Source of the DNA: Legionellales bacterium
GTDB taxonomy: Bacteria > Pseudomonadota > Gammaproteobacteria > Berkiellales > Berkiellaceae
NCBI GenBank assembly: GCA_023266435.1
Contig: JAHFQF010000012.1
Span: forward strand, 1-20,670
Length of the DNA stretch: 20,670 nucleotides
Reading direction: 5' to 3'
The notes under the pieces were generated by a model, which did no database searches, was not told where the DNA came from, and worked only from the letters and a program-made list of their open reading frames with translations. The stretch's first letter is position 1. Each line of letters starts with the position of its first letter. Shown one piece after another: positions 1 through 7,293 of this stretch. The position numbers and the translations under genes were made by a program.

Positions 1-891
1 AGCAGGATCTACTAAGAAAACGTGACCCACTTTACATTTTCCGGCAAAAAAATCATTATCAGCTGGCAACGTAATAGCATGGACTCTGTCGTTTTGATTG
101 AGCTCGTGTAATTTTCTAGAGCGCTGAGCCTCTATTATGCGTGCAGGGTAAAAAAACCACCATTTTGTGCTATCGGTTTTTTGTAAATTAATGTGTACAT
201 AATCGACTACTGTATCGACAGATTGCTTCTGATCGTCAGATTTATTTTTTAACGCCCATAAGTAATAGAGAAAGCCCGCATTATAACGAACATTTCTAGT
301 ACCAGGTAAGATCTGATTAAGTGGCGTGCCTGCTCGAATAAAAGTTATTTTTCTACCCAGCAGATTCTGCATTAAACTCGGAGACATTTGTGTCATGTTG
401 TATTTTTGATTAAATCTAAAACCAAGTGTGCTGCGAAATAATTTATACAGAGGGCTTTCAGGATGTCTCAGGTATTTACCTAAAAACTTTATGGGTGGAG
501 CAGTTTGATCAACGAATGCATCTGTAGTTTTTTTTGTTTGCGCCAAAAAATCGGTTTTCGGAGCATACAGGGCTTCAAAAAGCGCTGCTAATGTTTTTTT
601 CCCTTCTGGTGAAAAATGTGCTAAAGCTTGCTCTGGATCAGGTAATCCATCTAAGACCTTCCGTAGTTTGCTATAGGCTTGATAATTCGTCATAGCCATT
701 TTAGGCTCAAGAATTTCATTCAATACTTTGAGCAAAGATACTATAGGCATGACAGCTGGGAGCGATTCAGGCTTGTGCTCATTTAGAAATTCTGAATAAA
801 TTTTTCGGATATCTTGCAAAAACTGCTCGGCATTCCGCTCTAGAATTTGACCAAACTGGCCTAGATCATTATGATGCGGCGCGCCACTCAT
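1..891 (-). CDS. Unidentified protein, 3' end outside window
   Basis: Reading the minus strand from the ATG at 891, the frame stays open for 297 codons to the window edge, so the stop codon lies outside. The protein starts MSGAPHHNDLGQFG and appears soluble: I see no signal peptide or membrane segment. A helical N-terminal half (about residues 10-120) is followed by a mixed region containing RKITFIRAGTPL and KWWFFYPARIIEAQ. The visible part ends GHVFLVDPA. I do not recognise a family. An upstream minus-strand TATAAT at 933-938 suits its own promoter; the ribosome binding site is weak (GAG a few bases before the ATG). Size, lack of known domains and neighbourhood would fit an accessory or effector-type gene, but that is inference. 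Confidence 0.75.
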   Translation of the reverse strand, partial: MSGAPHHNDLGQFGQILERNAEQFLQDIRKIYSEFLNEHKPESLPAVMPIVSLLKVLNEILEPKMAMTNYQAYSKLRKVLDGLPDPEQALAHFSPEGKKTLAALFEALYAPKTDFLAQTKKTTDAFVDQTAPPIKFLGKYLRHPESPLYKLFRSTLGFRFNQKYNMTQMSPSLMQNLLGRKITFIRAGTPLNQILPGTRNVRYNAGFLYYLWALKNKSDDQKQSVDTVVDYVHINLQKTDSTKWWFFYPARIIEAQRSRKLHELNQNDRVHAITLPADNDFFAGKCKVGHVFLVDPA

Positions 892-932
892 ACCATACTC
901 GTTAGAAGTTTAAAAAGTAACTCATACTAAAA

Positions 933-938
933 ATTATA
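933..938 (-). promoter_or_regulatory. Candidate -10 box for the gene at 1-891
   Basis: The minus strand reads TATAAT, a perfect -10 consensus, about 40 bases before the ATG at 891 and in the 95-bp gap after pgeF. The matching -35 (CCATGT at 17-bp spacing) is poor, so this is only a candidate. Confidence 0.35.
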
Positions 939-986
939 GTCGAACTTCAGAGTGAACATGGGTCTTACTCGCAGAATGAGCACAGA

Positions 987-1664
987 TTATTGAATCGCGG
1001 TGTCGATCCAAATGACCGTGGCCTGACGCCCCGCAACATTCCCTTGACGACGGTAAGAGTCAAATAGCTGCGCGTCTCGATGTGTACAAAATCCACTGAT
1101 TGCGATGTCTGTAACACCCGCTGCTAACAACTGGGCTTCTGCAATGCGGGTTAAATCACAATAACATTGAGCTCCACGCCATAAGAAAGCCTGTGTTAAA
1201 TGAGGATAGCGCTTTAAGAAATGCGCACGAAACTCAGGACTGACTGCATACGCTTTACGCCCTATACTTGGCCCAATCCAGGCTGTTAGCGTGACGTCTT
1301 GAGGTGCTTTAGTGATGGCTTCTGCTAAGATATTTTGATACAAACCCTGCCAACCTGCATGCACAGCAGATACCCAAGGTCGCTCTTTGGCTGTTAACAA
1401 GACAGGTAAACAATCGGCTGTACGCACCACACAAGCAATATGCGGCTGCGTAGTCCAGCTACCATCCGCACTAGATAATGCACTGTCCTCAGCCAACACC
1501 ATGTCTTTACCATGACATTGTGCTAACCAAGCCATATGCTGGCAACCGACAGCCTTTTCTAATCGCTCACGAGCCGCTGCTTGAAAAAAGTCACCCGTTT
1601 GTCGTGTCGTGGTTACGCAACGTACCCAAGTAGGTACTTGCCAATCCGGTCTAAGTACAAGCAT
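987..1664 (-). CDS. pgeF: PgeF/YfiH family protein (multicopper-oxidase-fold purine nucleoside phosphorylase / peptidoglycan editing factor)
   Basis: Family members (YfiH, YlmD, LACC1) cleave purine nucleosides; in E. coli the protein also keeps wrong amino acids out of peptidoglycan. The metal-binding catalytic triad is visible: H51 in AQCHGKD, C85 in TADCLPVLL and H102 in AVHAGWQGL. The IGPSIGRKAYAV, FCTHRDAQLFDSYRRQG and final IWID blocks also match. I chose the ATG at 1664, giving 225 residues that begin MLVLRPDWQVP like homologues; the frame stays open further upstream inside rluD but that part is not conserved. An adjacent ATG at 1667 is also possible. The gene overlaps the end of rluD by 14 bp, indicating translational coupling. 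Two oddities: the usual GWRG is GWQG, and about 19 residues normally found between the TTR motif and the QxHG motif (the NLG region) are absent. Confidence 0.93.
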   Translation of the reverse strand: MLVLRPDWQVPTWVRCVTTTRQTGDFFQAAARERLEKAVGCQHMAWLAQCHGKDMVLAEDSALSSADGSWTTQPHIACVVRTADCLPVLLTAKERPWVSAVHAGWQGLYQNILAEAITKAPQDVTLTAWIGPSIGRKAYAVSPEFRAHFLKRYPHLTQAFLWRGAQCYCDLTRIAEAQLLAAGVTDIAISGFCTHRDAQLFDSYRRQGNVAGRQATVIWIDTAIQ

Positions 1665-2607
1665 CATTGGCTGCCAAACATAACTGCAATTGCTGCAAAT
1701 CATCCGGCAATGGGGCCTCAAATGTCAATGTTTCTTTCGTAACAGGATGCACGAAAGTAATTTGGCGCGCATGCAATGCTTGGCGTTGAAACCCTTGTAA
1801 ACACTCACGCAAACTCTCTGATGCTTTTTTAGGAAAACGCAATCTGCCACCATAAGTCGGATCACCAATCAATGGATAGCCATGATGTTGCAAATGAACG
1901 CGAATCTGATGTGTACGCCCTGTTTCTAACTGCACTCTAACCCAAGTATGGTGCTTATAACGCTTATGAACGCGCACATGGCTCACAGCAGGCTTACCAC
2001 TCGCTACAATGGCCATCTTGGTGCGGACACGGGGATGTCTATCAATGGGTTGATTAATGGTCGCTCCAGCAATCATGTGTCCATAGACAAAGGCTTCGTA
2101 TTCTCTTTTAATGAGACGCTGTTGTAATTGATCAACGAAATAATGATGCGCACTTAAGGTTTTTGCAATGATCAAGATACCAGACGTATCTTTGTCTAAT
2201 CGATGGATAATCCCCGCACGTGGCAAATATTGACTATCAGGATGATGCGCCAACAAGGCATTCATTAAAGTACCCTGGGGGTTACCTGCACCTGGATGTA
2301 CCACTAATCCTACTGGTTTATTGATAACCAACACTGTGTCATCCTCAAACAGCACATTGAGTGGGATCTTTTCTGGCACACTGGTTAATTTCGTCTGTAA
2401 AACAGGCTCCACTGAGAGCAACTGATGCATCAGCACCTTATGTTTGGGTAAGTTTATGACCAGTCCATCCACTTGGACTAAGCCTTCACAAATCCAACTT
2501 TTGAGCGTCTCACGTGAATAATCTGGACACAATTGCGCCAAGACTTTATCTAAGCGCAACTCGTGTAATTCCTCTGGAACTTGATACTGCAACAAAATAG
2601 GCACCAT
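1651..2607 (-). CDS. rluD: 23S rRNA pseudouridine synthase RluD
   Basis: RluD converts uridines 1911/1915/1917 of helix 69 in 23S rRNA to pseudouridine. The 318-residue protein has an N-terminal S4 RNA-binding domain (about residues 17-65, with RLDKVLAQLCPDYSRETLKSWI) and the RluA-type catalytic domain. The signature HRLDKDTSG lies at residues 135-143, with D138 as the catalytic aspartate. Further matches are INKPVGLVVHPG, the ETGRTHQIRVHL block and GDPTYGG. Length and the order rluD-pgeF match E. coli. The ATG at 2607 has only a weak AGTGAG ribosome binding site, but a good extended -10 promoter lies just upstream. The gene normally sits divergent to and next to bamD; here a 3.5-kb accessory block separates them. 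Confidence 0.96.
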   Translation of the reverse strand: MVPILLQYQVPEELHELRLDKVLAQLCPDYSRETLKSWICEGLVQVDGLVINLPKHKVLMHQLLSVEPVLQTKLTSVPEKIPLNVLFEDDTVLVINKPVGLVVHPGAGNPQGTLMNALLAHHPDSQYLPRAGIIHRLDKDTSGILIIAKTLSAHHYFVDQLQQRLIKREYEAFVYGHMIAGATINQPIDRHPRVRTKMAIVASGKPAVSHVRVHKRYKHHTWVRVQLETGRTHQIRVHLQHHGYPLIGDPTYGGRLRFPKKASESLRECLQGFQRQALHARQITFVHPVTKETLTFEAPLPDDLQQLQLCLAANDACT

Positions 2608-2629
2608 CTCACTTATAAATTCAGCAAGT

Positions 2630-2638
2630 ATTATAGCA
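2630..2638 (-). promoter_or_regulatory. Extended -10 promoter of rluD
   Basis: On the minus strand the sequence reads TGCTATAAT, a perfect extended -10 (TGnTATAAT), in the 45-bp gap between the unknown gene ending at 2653 and the rluD ATG at 2607. No good -35 is seen, as usual for extended -10 promoters. The leader would be roughly 15-20 nt. Confidence 0.55.
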
Positions 2639-2652
2639 AAAAAACACGTGCC

Positions 2653-3732
2653 TCAGGTAGAAGAAAACCGTCTTCTTTTTATCTCCACATCAGGCGGATC
2701 GTACGGATCAGATGGCATTCTGTGGACCCTATCATCTAAACCCGCTGAAGATTGGCGTTTGATCATTTGCTCATGCGCTGGTACTAATGCAGGGACAGTA
2801 CATTCTGCTACTAATGCAGCGGTAGTAGATTCGAAGGATATTGCGATCGTACTCCCCCTATCTGCCTCATCAAACTTCTCTGCAAGCACGGCAAAGGTTG
2901 CAGCGGATGATGGTACATCTTGTAACTCAGTGAGTGCTGCAGGCAGCAAAGCATCTGCTGAAGAGAACGACATCAGTTCACGCTCTGCTGATGAGGGAAG
3001 ATTTGAGCAACGCTTCTCTAAAATTTTTGGACTCAGATCACGTAGAAACTCATCCGGCTTAAATAATGCCTTAAAAAAATTTATTAAATCCGATGATATC
3101 TCAAAACGACTTAAAAAATACCCAAAATCAACCCAGATCTGCGCATTATAAAATATAGCACCCTCACGTAAACCCGCCTCTAAGGCCTCTACAGTCACGG
3201 GCGCCTCTCGAACGCCTCCCCGCCCCTCTACACGCACATCCGGCATAAACACCCGATGCACACGACTGAGTGCTTTATACAGTGCTGCTGCCTCCGCTTC
3301 AAAGCCGCCAATTGTCAGACTGCTCATTTTTCCATAGCCACCCGGTTGCTCAGCAACCGTCATGGCATATTGCTTAATCCCCAAAGAGTATCCATGCACA
3401 CAGTGGGTTAAAGCCAAATCAATTGGCTCAGTGGTTTGCACAGTATCATGATAACTATACTTGACTATTTTTTTGCCTGGCAACCGCGCTGCTATTTGAG
3501 CAAATCCGTAGACTCCCAGTGCCATATGGTGACATGCACCCGAACCACCCAGTCCGCCAATGGCTGGAACAACGGAGTTAGAGGTCTCAAAATCATAGAT
3601 CCCAATTGGAAGTAAAGGCCAACCGGTATTTAGATTCCTTTCCAATAGAGGCATATCATCTCTACCAAGCTCCCCTAACAGGCTGTGCTGCTCCCCCCCC
3701 ATCACGATCTCTATAGACTGCGTGCAACTCAT
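2653..3732 (-). CDS. Unidentified protein with disordered tail and basic C-terminus
   Basis: The start is the ATG at 3732, preceded by GGAG at six bases spacing; the frame can be extended four codons to a TTG but that codon forms part of the ribosome binding site. The product has 359 residues. Residues 1-220 look folded, with Gly-rich stretches (PAIGGLGGSGACHHMALGVYGF at about 56-77, GGYGKMSSLTIGGFEAEAAA at 131-150) and no signal peptide. From about residue 245 the chain is Ser/Ala-rich and low in complexity, and it ends in a basic patch, IKRRRFSST. I do not recognise a family. It lies in the accessory block between rluD and bamD, downstream of a terminator-like hairpin at 3767-3809. The basic tail could be a nuclear localisation or RNA-binding signal, which would suit an exported effector, but no secretion signal can be proved. 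Confidence 0.8.
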   Translation of the reverse strand: MSCTQSIEIVMGGEQHSLLGELGRDDMPLLERNLNTGWPLLPIGIYDFETSNSVVPAIGGLGGSGACHHMALGVYGFAQIAARLPGKKIVKYSYHDTVQTTEPIDLALTHCVHGYSLGIKQYAMTVAEQPGGYGKMSSLTIGGFEAEAAALYKALSRVHRVFMPDVRVEGRGGVREAPVTVEALEAGLREGAIFYNAQIWVDFGYFLSRFEISSDLINFFKALFKPDEFLRDLSPKILEKRCSNLPSSAERELMSFSSADALLPAALTELQDVPSSAATFAVLAEKFDEADRGSTIAISFESTTAALVAECTVPALVPAHEQMIKRQSSAGLDDRVHRMPSDPYDPPDVEIKRRRFSST

Positions 3733-3766
3733 TGTTTTCTCCAACTAAATATGTAAGGCTAAAAAT

Positions 3767-3809
3767 CATCAGACTGACAAGAAGTCAAGACTCCGATGTC
3801 AGGCTGATG
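3767..3809 (-). terminator. Rho-independent terminator after the pentapeptide-repeat gene
   Basis: Two 13-bp arms (3767-3779 and 3797-3809) are complementary with one mismatch and enclose a 17-nt loop. Read on the minus strand the hairpin is followed by ATTTTTAG. It lies 188 bp past the stop of the gene at 3998-4486 and 35 bp before the start of the next gene, so it probably separates their transcripts; an attenuator for the downstream gene is an alternative. Confidence 0.6.
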
Positions 3810-3997
3810 ACAAAATTAGAAAGTAAGCATGATACACCCAAACTCATTTGGCCGCAAGTCGGGTTTTCGTTTGAGTTAGCCTACAGCTCAAGAGGGTAAA
3901 AAAATAGATCTGGATTGGCTTAAAATGAGGAGGAATACTAAGCGCCAGCCCGCTATGCGAGCTGACGATGGGAACAAGGCCTTAAATCAAATCGAGA

Positions 3998-4486
3998 TTA
4001 GCAGGCGCCACGGCTACCATCAGGTAACAAAGCATGGCAAACGCTGCCAGCACTTTGCTGTTGCCAACCATCAAAGTTAGTCCGCAAGAGATTTGCTTGA
4101 CTGAGATTAGCGCCATTAAAATGCGCATTACTTAAGTCAGCGTTAGCTAATACAGCGTGTGTTAGATTTGCATTAGACAAGTTAGCATTCACTAGGCTAG
4201 CACCAGCAAAGTTAGCGTGCATTAATTTAGCTTCTGCCATAATTGCATTGTAAAAATTTGTGCCGGCAAAATTACCTAATGCCATATTTGCACGAGAAAG
4301 ATTTGAGTTTTCGAGAGAAGCAGAAGTTTTAATCCAGCCAGACATTTCTGCGCCACTGAGGTCACATCCAGCACACCAGGTCGTGTCATTAAATTGCTGA
4401 TAATGTCCTGGGTGATATGCTATGGCGGCGCCGGCAACAGAAAGAAACACCATGGGGACAATTGCTTTGATCAAACGAGTAACCAT
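3998..4486 (-). CDS. Exported pentapeptide-repeat protein
   Basis: The ATG at 4486 has AAGGAG six bases upstream; the open frame runs further back, but without a ribosome binding site. The 162-residue product starts with a signal peptide (MVTRLIKAIVPMVFLSVAG, cleavage probably after AIA at about residue 24), so it should be periplasmic or outer-surface. Residues about 40-140 are tandem pentapeptides of the A(D/N)LxX type, such as ANMALGNFAGTNF, ANLSNANLTHAVLANADLS and ANLSQANLLRTNF, which build a right-handed quadrilateral beta-helix. A CxxC pair (WCAGCDLSG) just after the signal and two Cys near the C-terminus may form disulfides. The molecular role is unknown; the pentapeptide fold itself does not define one. 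It appears to be a single-gene transcription unit ended by the hairpin at 3767-3809. Confidence 0.88.
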   Translation of the reverse strand: MVTRLIKAIVPMVFLSVAGAAIAYHPGHYQQFNDTTWCAGCDLSGAEMSGWIKTSASLENSNLSRANMALGNFAGTNFYNAIMAEAKLMHANFAGASLVNANLSNANLTHAVLANADLSNAHFNGANLSQANLLRTNFDGWQQQSAGSVCHALLPDGSRGAC

Positions 4487-4638
4487 AAAAAACTCCTTGT
4501 AAAAATGATCCTCGGTCCATTGATACCATGCTGATTTTTTCAAAAGCAGGAACAACTTCCCTGTATACTTCATGACATCATGCAGCACATACGTAAAGAT
4601 CTTGATAACTTTAACAATCTAATCATAGAAAGACAATA

Positions 4639-4661
4639 AGCGCGTGTATCTAGCACGCGCT
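4639..4661 (-). terminator. Hairpin, probable terminator of the ankyrin-like gene
   Basis: An 8-bp perfect stem (AGCGCGTG at 4639-4646, CACGCGCT at 4654-4661) with a 7-nt loop, followed on the minus strand by a T-rich run TTATTGTCTTTC. It would end the transcript of the gene at 4815-6140, but the 144-bp repeat element now lies between the stop codon and this hairpin. Confidence 0.45.
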
Positions 4662-4672
4662 ATTTGATTAAT

Positions 4673-4816
4673 AGACCTGTTGAAAAACTCGCTGAAACGA
4701 GTGAAGTGCAACGAGAAACGGAGCGCAGAGCCGGAGTGTACACGCCAGTACATGAGAATTCGATCACCGCATCGACGAAGCAATTCACCGTTTCAGTAGA
4801 GTTTTGCAACAGGTCT
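4673..4816. mobile_element. MITE-like element, 144 bp, with terminal inverted repeats
   Basis: The ends read AGACCTGTTGAAAAACTC (4673-4690) and, inverted, AGACCTGTTGCAAAACTC (4799-4816), with one mismatch. The similarity continues inward with a small indel (CTGAAACG then GTGAA on both sides), so the arms span about 33 bp. The element is flanked by a 3-bp direct repeat AAT (4670-4672 and 4817-4819), as expected of a target duplication. It has no coding capacity, so any movement needs a transposase elsewhere. The end sequence recalls IS5-type termini, but that assignment is a guess. Its right end supplies the last two bases of the TAG stop of the gene at 4815-6140. Confidence 0.78.
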
Positions 4817-6140
4817 AATGAAACACAGGCTTAGAAGAGGCTGCTACAACTGGCGTAACTGCATTGGCCGCAGCAGTTAATCTGGCACCTTCTGCGGCAT
4901 GCGTAATGCCTGGTACACTTGATAAGACAACAGTCATATCGTCGATCGCTGGCTCACGCAGTTTTTTCTCTTGTAGCAACCAAGCGCGTACTTTAATTTG
5001 ATCCTGCAGTGTTTGCGCTAACACAATTCTTGACTCAAATGTTTCAATTTCAGTTTGAAATACGGCCAATGTGTCCGGACTATTATTAGTATAAAAAGGG
5101 ATGACATCCGCACGAAGTTTAGCCAAAGCTGCGCTCTTTTGGGGCTCTGAAGAGGATCCGGATAAAAAGCCTCGATTTTCATCAGCGAATTTTTCTGTGA
5201 TCCATTGGCCTAAAGCCCCTAGATAGAGTTCTACTATGACTTTAGCCAAATTAGCTATCTGTGCTTTGCAATTATCATTTTGTGCTAAGAGTTGAGCATA
5301 GTCTCGGATTTGTGCACTATAATGCTCGCATTGCTTGTTATCCGACTCAGTGAGAATATAACCATGTTTTTTAATGTGCTCAAACAAATCTAATTTTGTC
5401 AGTGGGCCGAAAGCGGCATGTACAATAAAATTTCCAAACCATTTGTCTTTCGAATGCTCAGCAAAATCTGATTTTTGATTCAAATATAGAGAAAAATTGA
5501 TACTTGCCTTTTGACACTCTTTTTCTAGAGAAGACAGTAGCCAGTCCATGATCGCCTGCCCTTCTTCATCTGGCGTGTGGGATTCCATGGCGTATATCCA
5601 CACTTCTACCTGCGTCTGACTGTCTTTTACCAGAGTAAAGAGTTGATCATTATAGTCCCAAGCAATTTGTGCACAGGCTAAATTTTTATGCGTTAAAGCA
5701 GTAGATAATACAGTTTGCCCTGCTCGATTTTTTTGCTCAAATGGCGTAGAAAACAATGACTCCACCTTTTGAGCGATCCAACGATCAAATCGCTCTAAAA
5801 TAGCGCCTGGGGTTTCCTTCACCCCAGTAAGCGGCTCTTCGCATGGTTGCCGTAACCAATTTTTAGGCAACACTTCTAAAAAAGTTTGTCTTAATGCTGT
5901 CCAATCATGGCCTGGCGTTTGGGCTAAAAGATGAAAAAGTGTATCCCCGTTCGGATCGACCCAATCAAATTTTGCTTTGCTGGTATGCAGTTGTTTTAAA
6001 ACTTGGCATAATAGCTGTGTGTGTGTTGGTTGAGTCGCGAGCTCTGAAGCTTTATGCCGCAACTCCTGCACAGAGAGTTGAGTGAGATCGGGGAGTTCAG
6101 AGAGATCTTTCAATTCAGTTTGATTTTCTGCACGAGCCAT
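4815..6140 (-). CDS. Unidentified 441-residue protein with degenerate ankyrin-like repeats
   Basis: The ATG at 6140 has AAGGAG six bases upstream. No signal peptide or membrane helix is visible. Three stretches look like diverged ankyrin repeats: VDPNGDTLFHLLA (about residues 61-73), KNRAGQTVLSTALTHKNLA (137-155) and NFIVHAAFGPLTKLDLFEHI (237-256), each with the helix-opening pattern of that fold. The C-terminal third (about 270-400) is helical and probably partly coiled. Ankyrin proteins of this size are common as secreted effectors in Legionellales; here this is only suggestive. The stop codon TAG straddles the right end of the MITE-like element. Without the element and one AAT copy the same codon would read TAA, so the protein is not truncated. 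It faces away from bamD, 119 bp from that start. Confidence 0.8.
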   Translation of the reverse strand: MARAENQTELKDLSELPDLTQLSVQELRHKASELATQPTHTQLLCQVLKQLHTSKAKFDWVDPNGDTLFHLLAQTPGHDWTALRQTFLEVLPKNWLRQPCEEPLTGVKETPGAILERFDRWIAQKVESLFSTPFEQKNRAGQTVLSTALTHKNLACAQIAWDYNDQLFTLVKDSQTQVEVWIYAMESHTPDEEGQAIMDWLLSSLEKECQKASINFSLYLNQKSDFAEHSKDKWFGNFIVHAAFGPLTKLDLFEHIKKHGYILTESDNKQCEHYSAQIRDYAQLLAQNDNCKAQIANLAKVIVELYLGALGQWITEKFADENRGFLSGSSSEPQKSAALAKLRADVIPFYTNNSPDTLAVFQTEIETFESRIVLAQTLQDQIKVRAWLLQEKKLREPAIDDMTVVLSSVPGITHAAEGARLTAAANAVTPVVAASSKPVFH

Positions 6141-6182
6141 GACAAACTCCTTTCAGTCATATTTATAACAAAATCTTGCGCT

Positions 6183-6211
6183 TTGCATGTTGTGACAAGC
6201 TAGGATAGAAT
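6183..6211 (+). promoter_or_regulatory. Candidate promoter of bamD
   Basis: A -35-like TTGCAT (6183-6188) and a good -10 TAGAAT (6206-6211) are 17 bp apart, about 50 bp before the bamD ATG. The -35 is weak (only TTG matches). Confidence 0.45.
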
Positions 6212-6259
6212 TTTCGTCTATTGGATGCAATCATAAAATACGACTTTGAGGCCCTTATC

Positions 6260-7006
6260 ATGCTAAATAAAAAGTGCTTTGCCCTCTTACTTGGGCTTTC
6301 TGTGATTACGGGCTGTAGCCACACAGGCGATACCAAAACAGAAACACGCTCAGCAAAAGAAATCTATCAGAGCGCCCAAACTCATATTCATAAAGAGCGT
6401 TATATCGCAGCCATTGATGATTTGGATGCCTTAGAGTCCAATTATCCCTATGGAGAATACGCTGACAAATCACAACTGGCGTTGATTTACGCTTACTATG
6501 AGAGTCATGACCCTGCCTCTGCCCTAGCCACAGCTGAGCATTTTATTCAAATGTACCCACGACATAAACACGTGGATTACGCGTATTATATGAAAGGTCT
6601 CTCTAAGTTTTCTGAACCTTTAGAGGGCTTAAGTAAATACCTACCCATGAATCCTGCTGAAAGAGACATTCAACCGGTACGTGAAGCATTTTTCTACTTT
6701 GCAGAGTTGGTGCAACGCTTTCCTAAGAGTCCTTATGTGAATGACAGCATCCGACGCATGGTTTATTTGAAAAACTCTTTGGCTGACAATGAGATTGGCA
6801 TTGCAAAAACTTATTACGCACGCAAAGCCTATGTAGCAGCCAGCAAGCGTGCACAAACCGTGTTGATTGACTATCCAGACACGCATTCTACCGAAGAAGC
6901 ACTGTATATCCTTGCTCGTTGCTATAAAAAACTTGGTATGCCGGATTTGGAAACACAGACCCGAGACGTCTTAGCGCATAATTTTCCAAACTCTAAATAT
7001 TTGTGA
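6260..7006 (+). CDS. bamD: Outer membrane assembly lipoprotein BamD
   Basis: BamD is the essential TPR lipoprotein of the BAM complex that, with BamA, inserts beta-barrel proteins into the outer membrane. The ATG at 6260 gives 248 residues, close to the 245 of E. coli. The start is set by a lipoprotein signal MLNKKCFALLLGLSVITGC, with the lipidated Cys at residue 19 (lipobox ITGC) and TTGAGG upstream; 13 further in-frame codons lie before it but would displace the signal. The mature part holds TPR-type helix pairs, with family-typical stretches such as ALESNYPYGEYADKSQLALI, HFIQMYPRHKHVDYAYYMKG, AFFYFAELVQRFPKSPY and YPDTHSTEEALYILARCYKK. It is normally next to rluD, divergently transcribed; here three accessory genes intervene. 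Confidence 0.96.
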   Translation: MLNKKCFALLLGLSVITGCSHTGDTKTETRSAKEIYQSAQTHIHKERYIAAIDDLDALESNYPYGEYADKSQLALIYAYYESHDPASALATAEHFIQMYPRHKHVDYAYYMKGLSKFSEPLEGLSKYLPMNPAERDIQPVREAFFYFAELVQRFPKSPYVNDSIRRMVYLKNSLADNEIGIAKTYYARKAYVAASKRAQTVLIDYPDTHSTEEALYILARCYKKLGMPDLETQTRDVLAHNFPNSKYL

Positions 7007-7293
7007 CGCTTAAAGGAACCGAGCAGACCAAAGGATCTTTGCGTGAGCGGGCTTGAAGCTCAGCTGCCTAGGGGCCACATAAGTTGCCCGGGTTGACCTG
7101 TCATGCCAGCCCAGCGCCGACAGGCGCGCAGAGGTGGCATCCAGATACTGGGTGAGCTGTTACTTTAATAGACTGGCGGCTTTTACTAAGGAATTAGCAA
7201 AGATGTGGAGGCAGCCTGCCATCTGGCTTTGGCTTTTTTCTTTGCCGGCCAAGTAAGTCGCGGAAGGCAGGAATCCAGGCTAATCAGGTACTT
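7007..7293. repeat. Gene-free stretch with nested inverted repeats (REP-like)
   Basis: This 287-bp gap between the converging bamD and acyP genes has no supported CDS. It holds at least two nested inverted repeats. The first is ATGCCA/TGGCAT (7103-7108, 7135-7140) enclosing GCGCC-GACA-GGCGC (7114-7127). The second is CCTGCC/GGCAGG (7215-7220, 7266-7271) enclosing TGGC/GCCA (7224-7227, 7248-7251) and GGC/GCC (7231-7233, 7244-7246) around a pyrimidine loop. On the minus strand the pieces CTGGATTCCTGCC and CTGGATGCC...GGCATGACAGG resemble the dispersed palindromic repeats of many proteobacteria. It may be a degenerate repeat cluster, a transcript end for both genes, or an unrecognised structured RNA. 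I did not recognise 6S, SRP, RNase P RNA or tmRNA motifs. Confidence 0.5.

Noticed and set aside
2648..3151. A 167-codon open frame on the plus strand
   Set aside because: It is antisense to the unknown gene at 2653-3732, which has a good ribosome binding site; the plus-strand frame has none and reads as Ser/Ala low-complexity.
4815..4820. Truncation of the ankyrin-like gene by the MITE-like element
   Set aside because: Removing the element and one AAT copy restores TAA at the same codon, so the protein end is unchanged.
7007..7293. 6S RNA, SRP RNA, RNase P RNA or tmRNA
   Set aside because: None of the conserved sequence blocks of these RNAs could be found on either strand.
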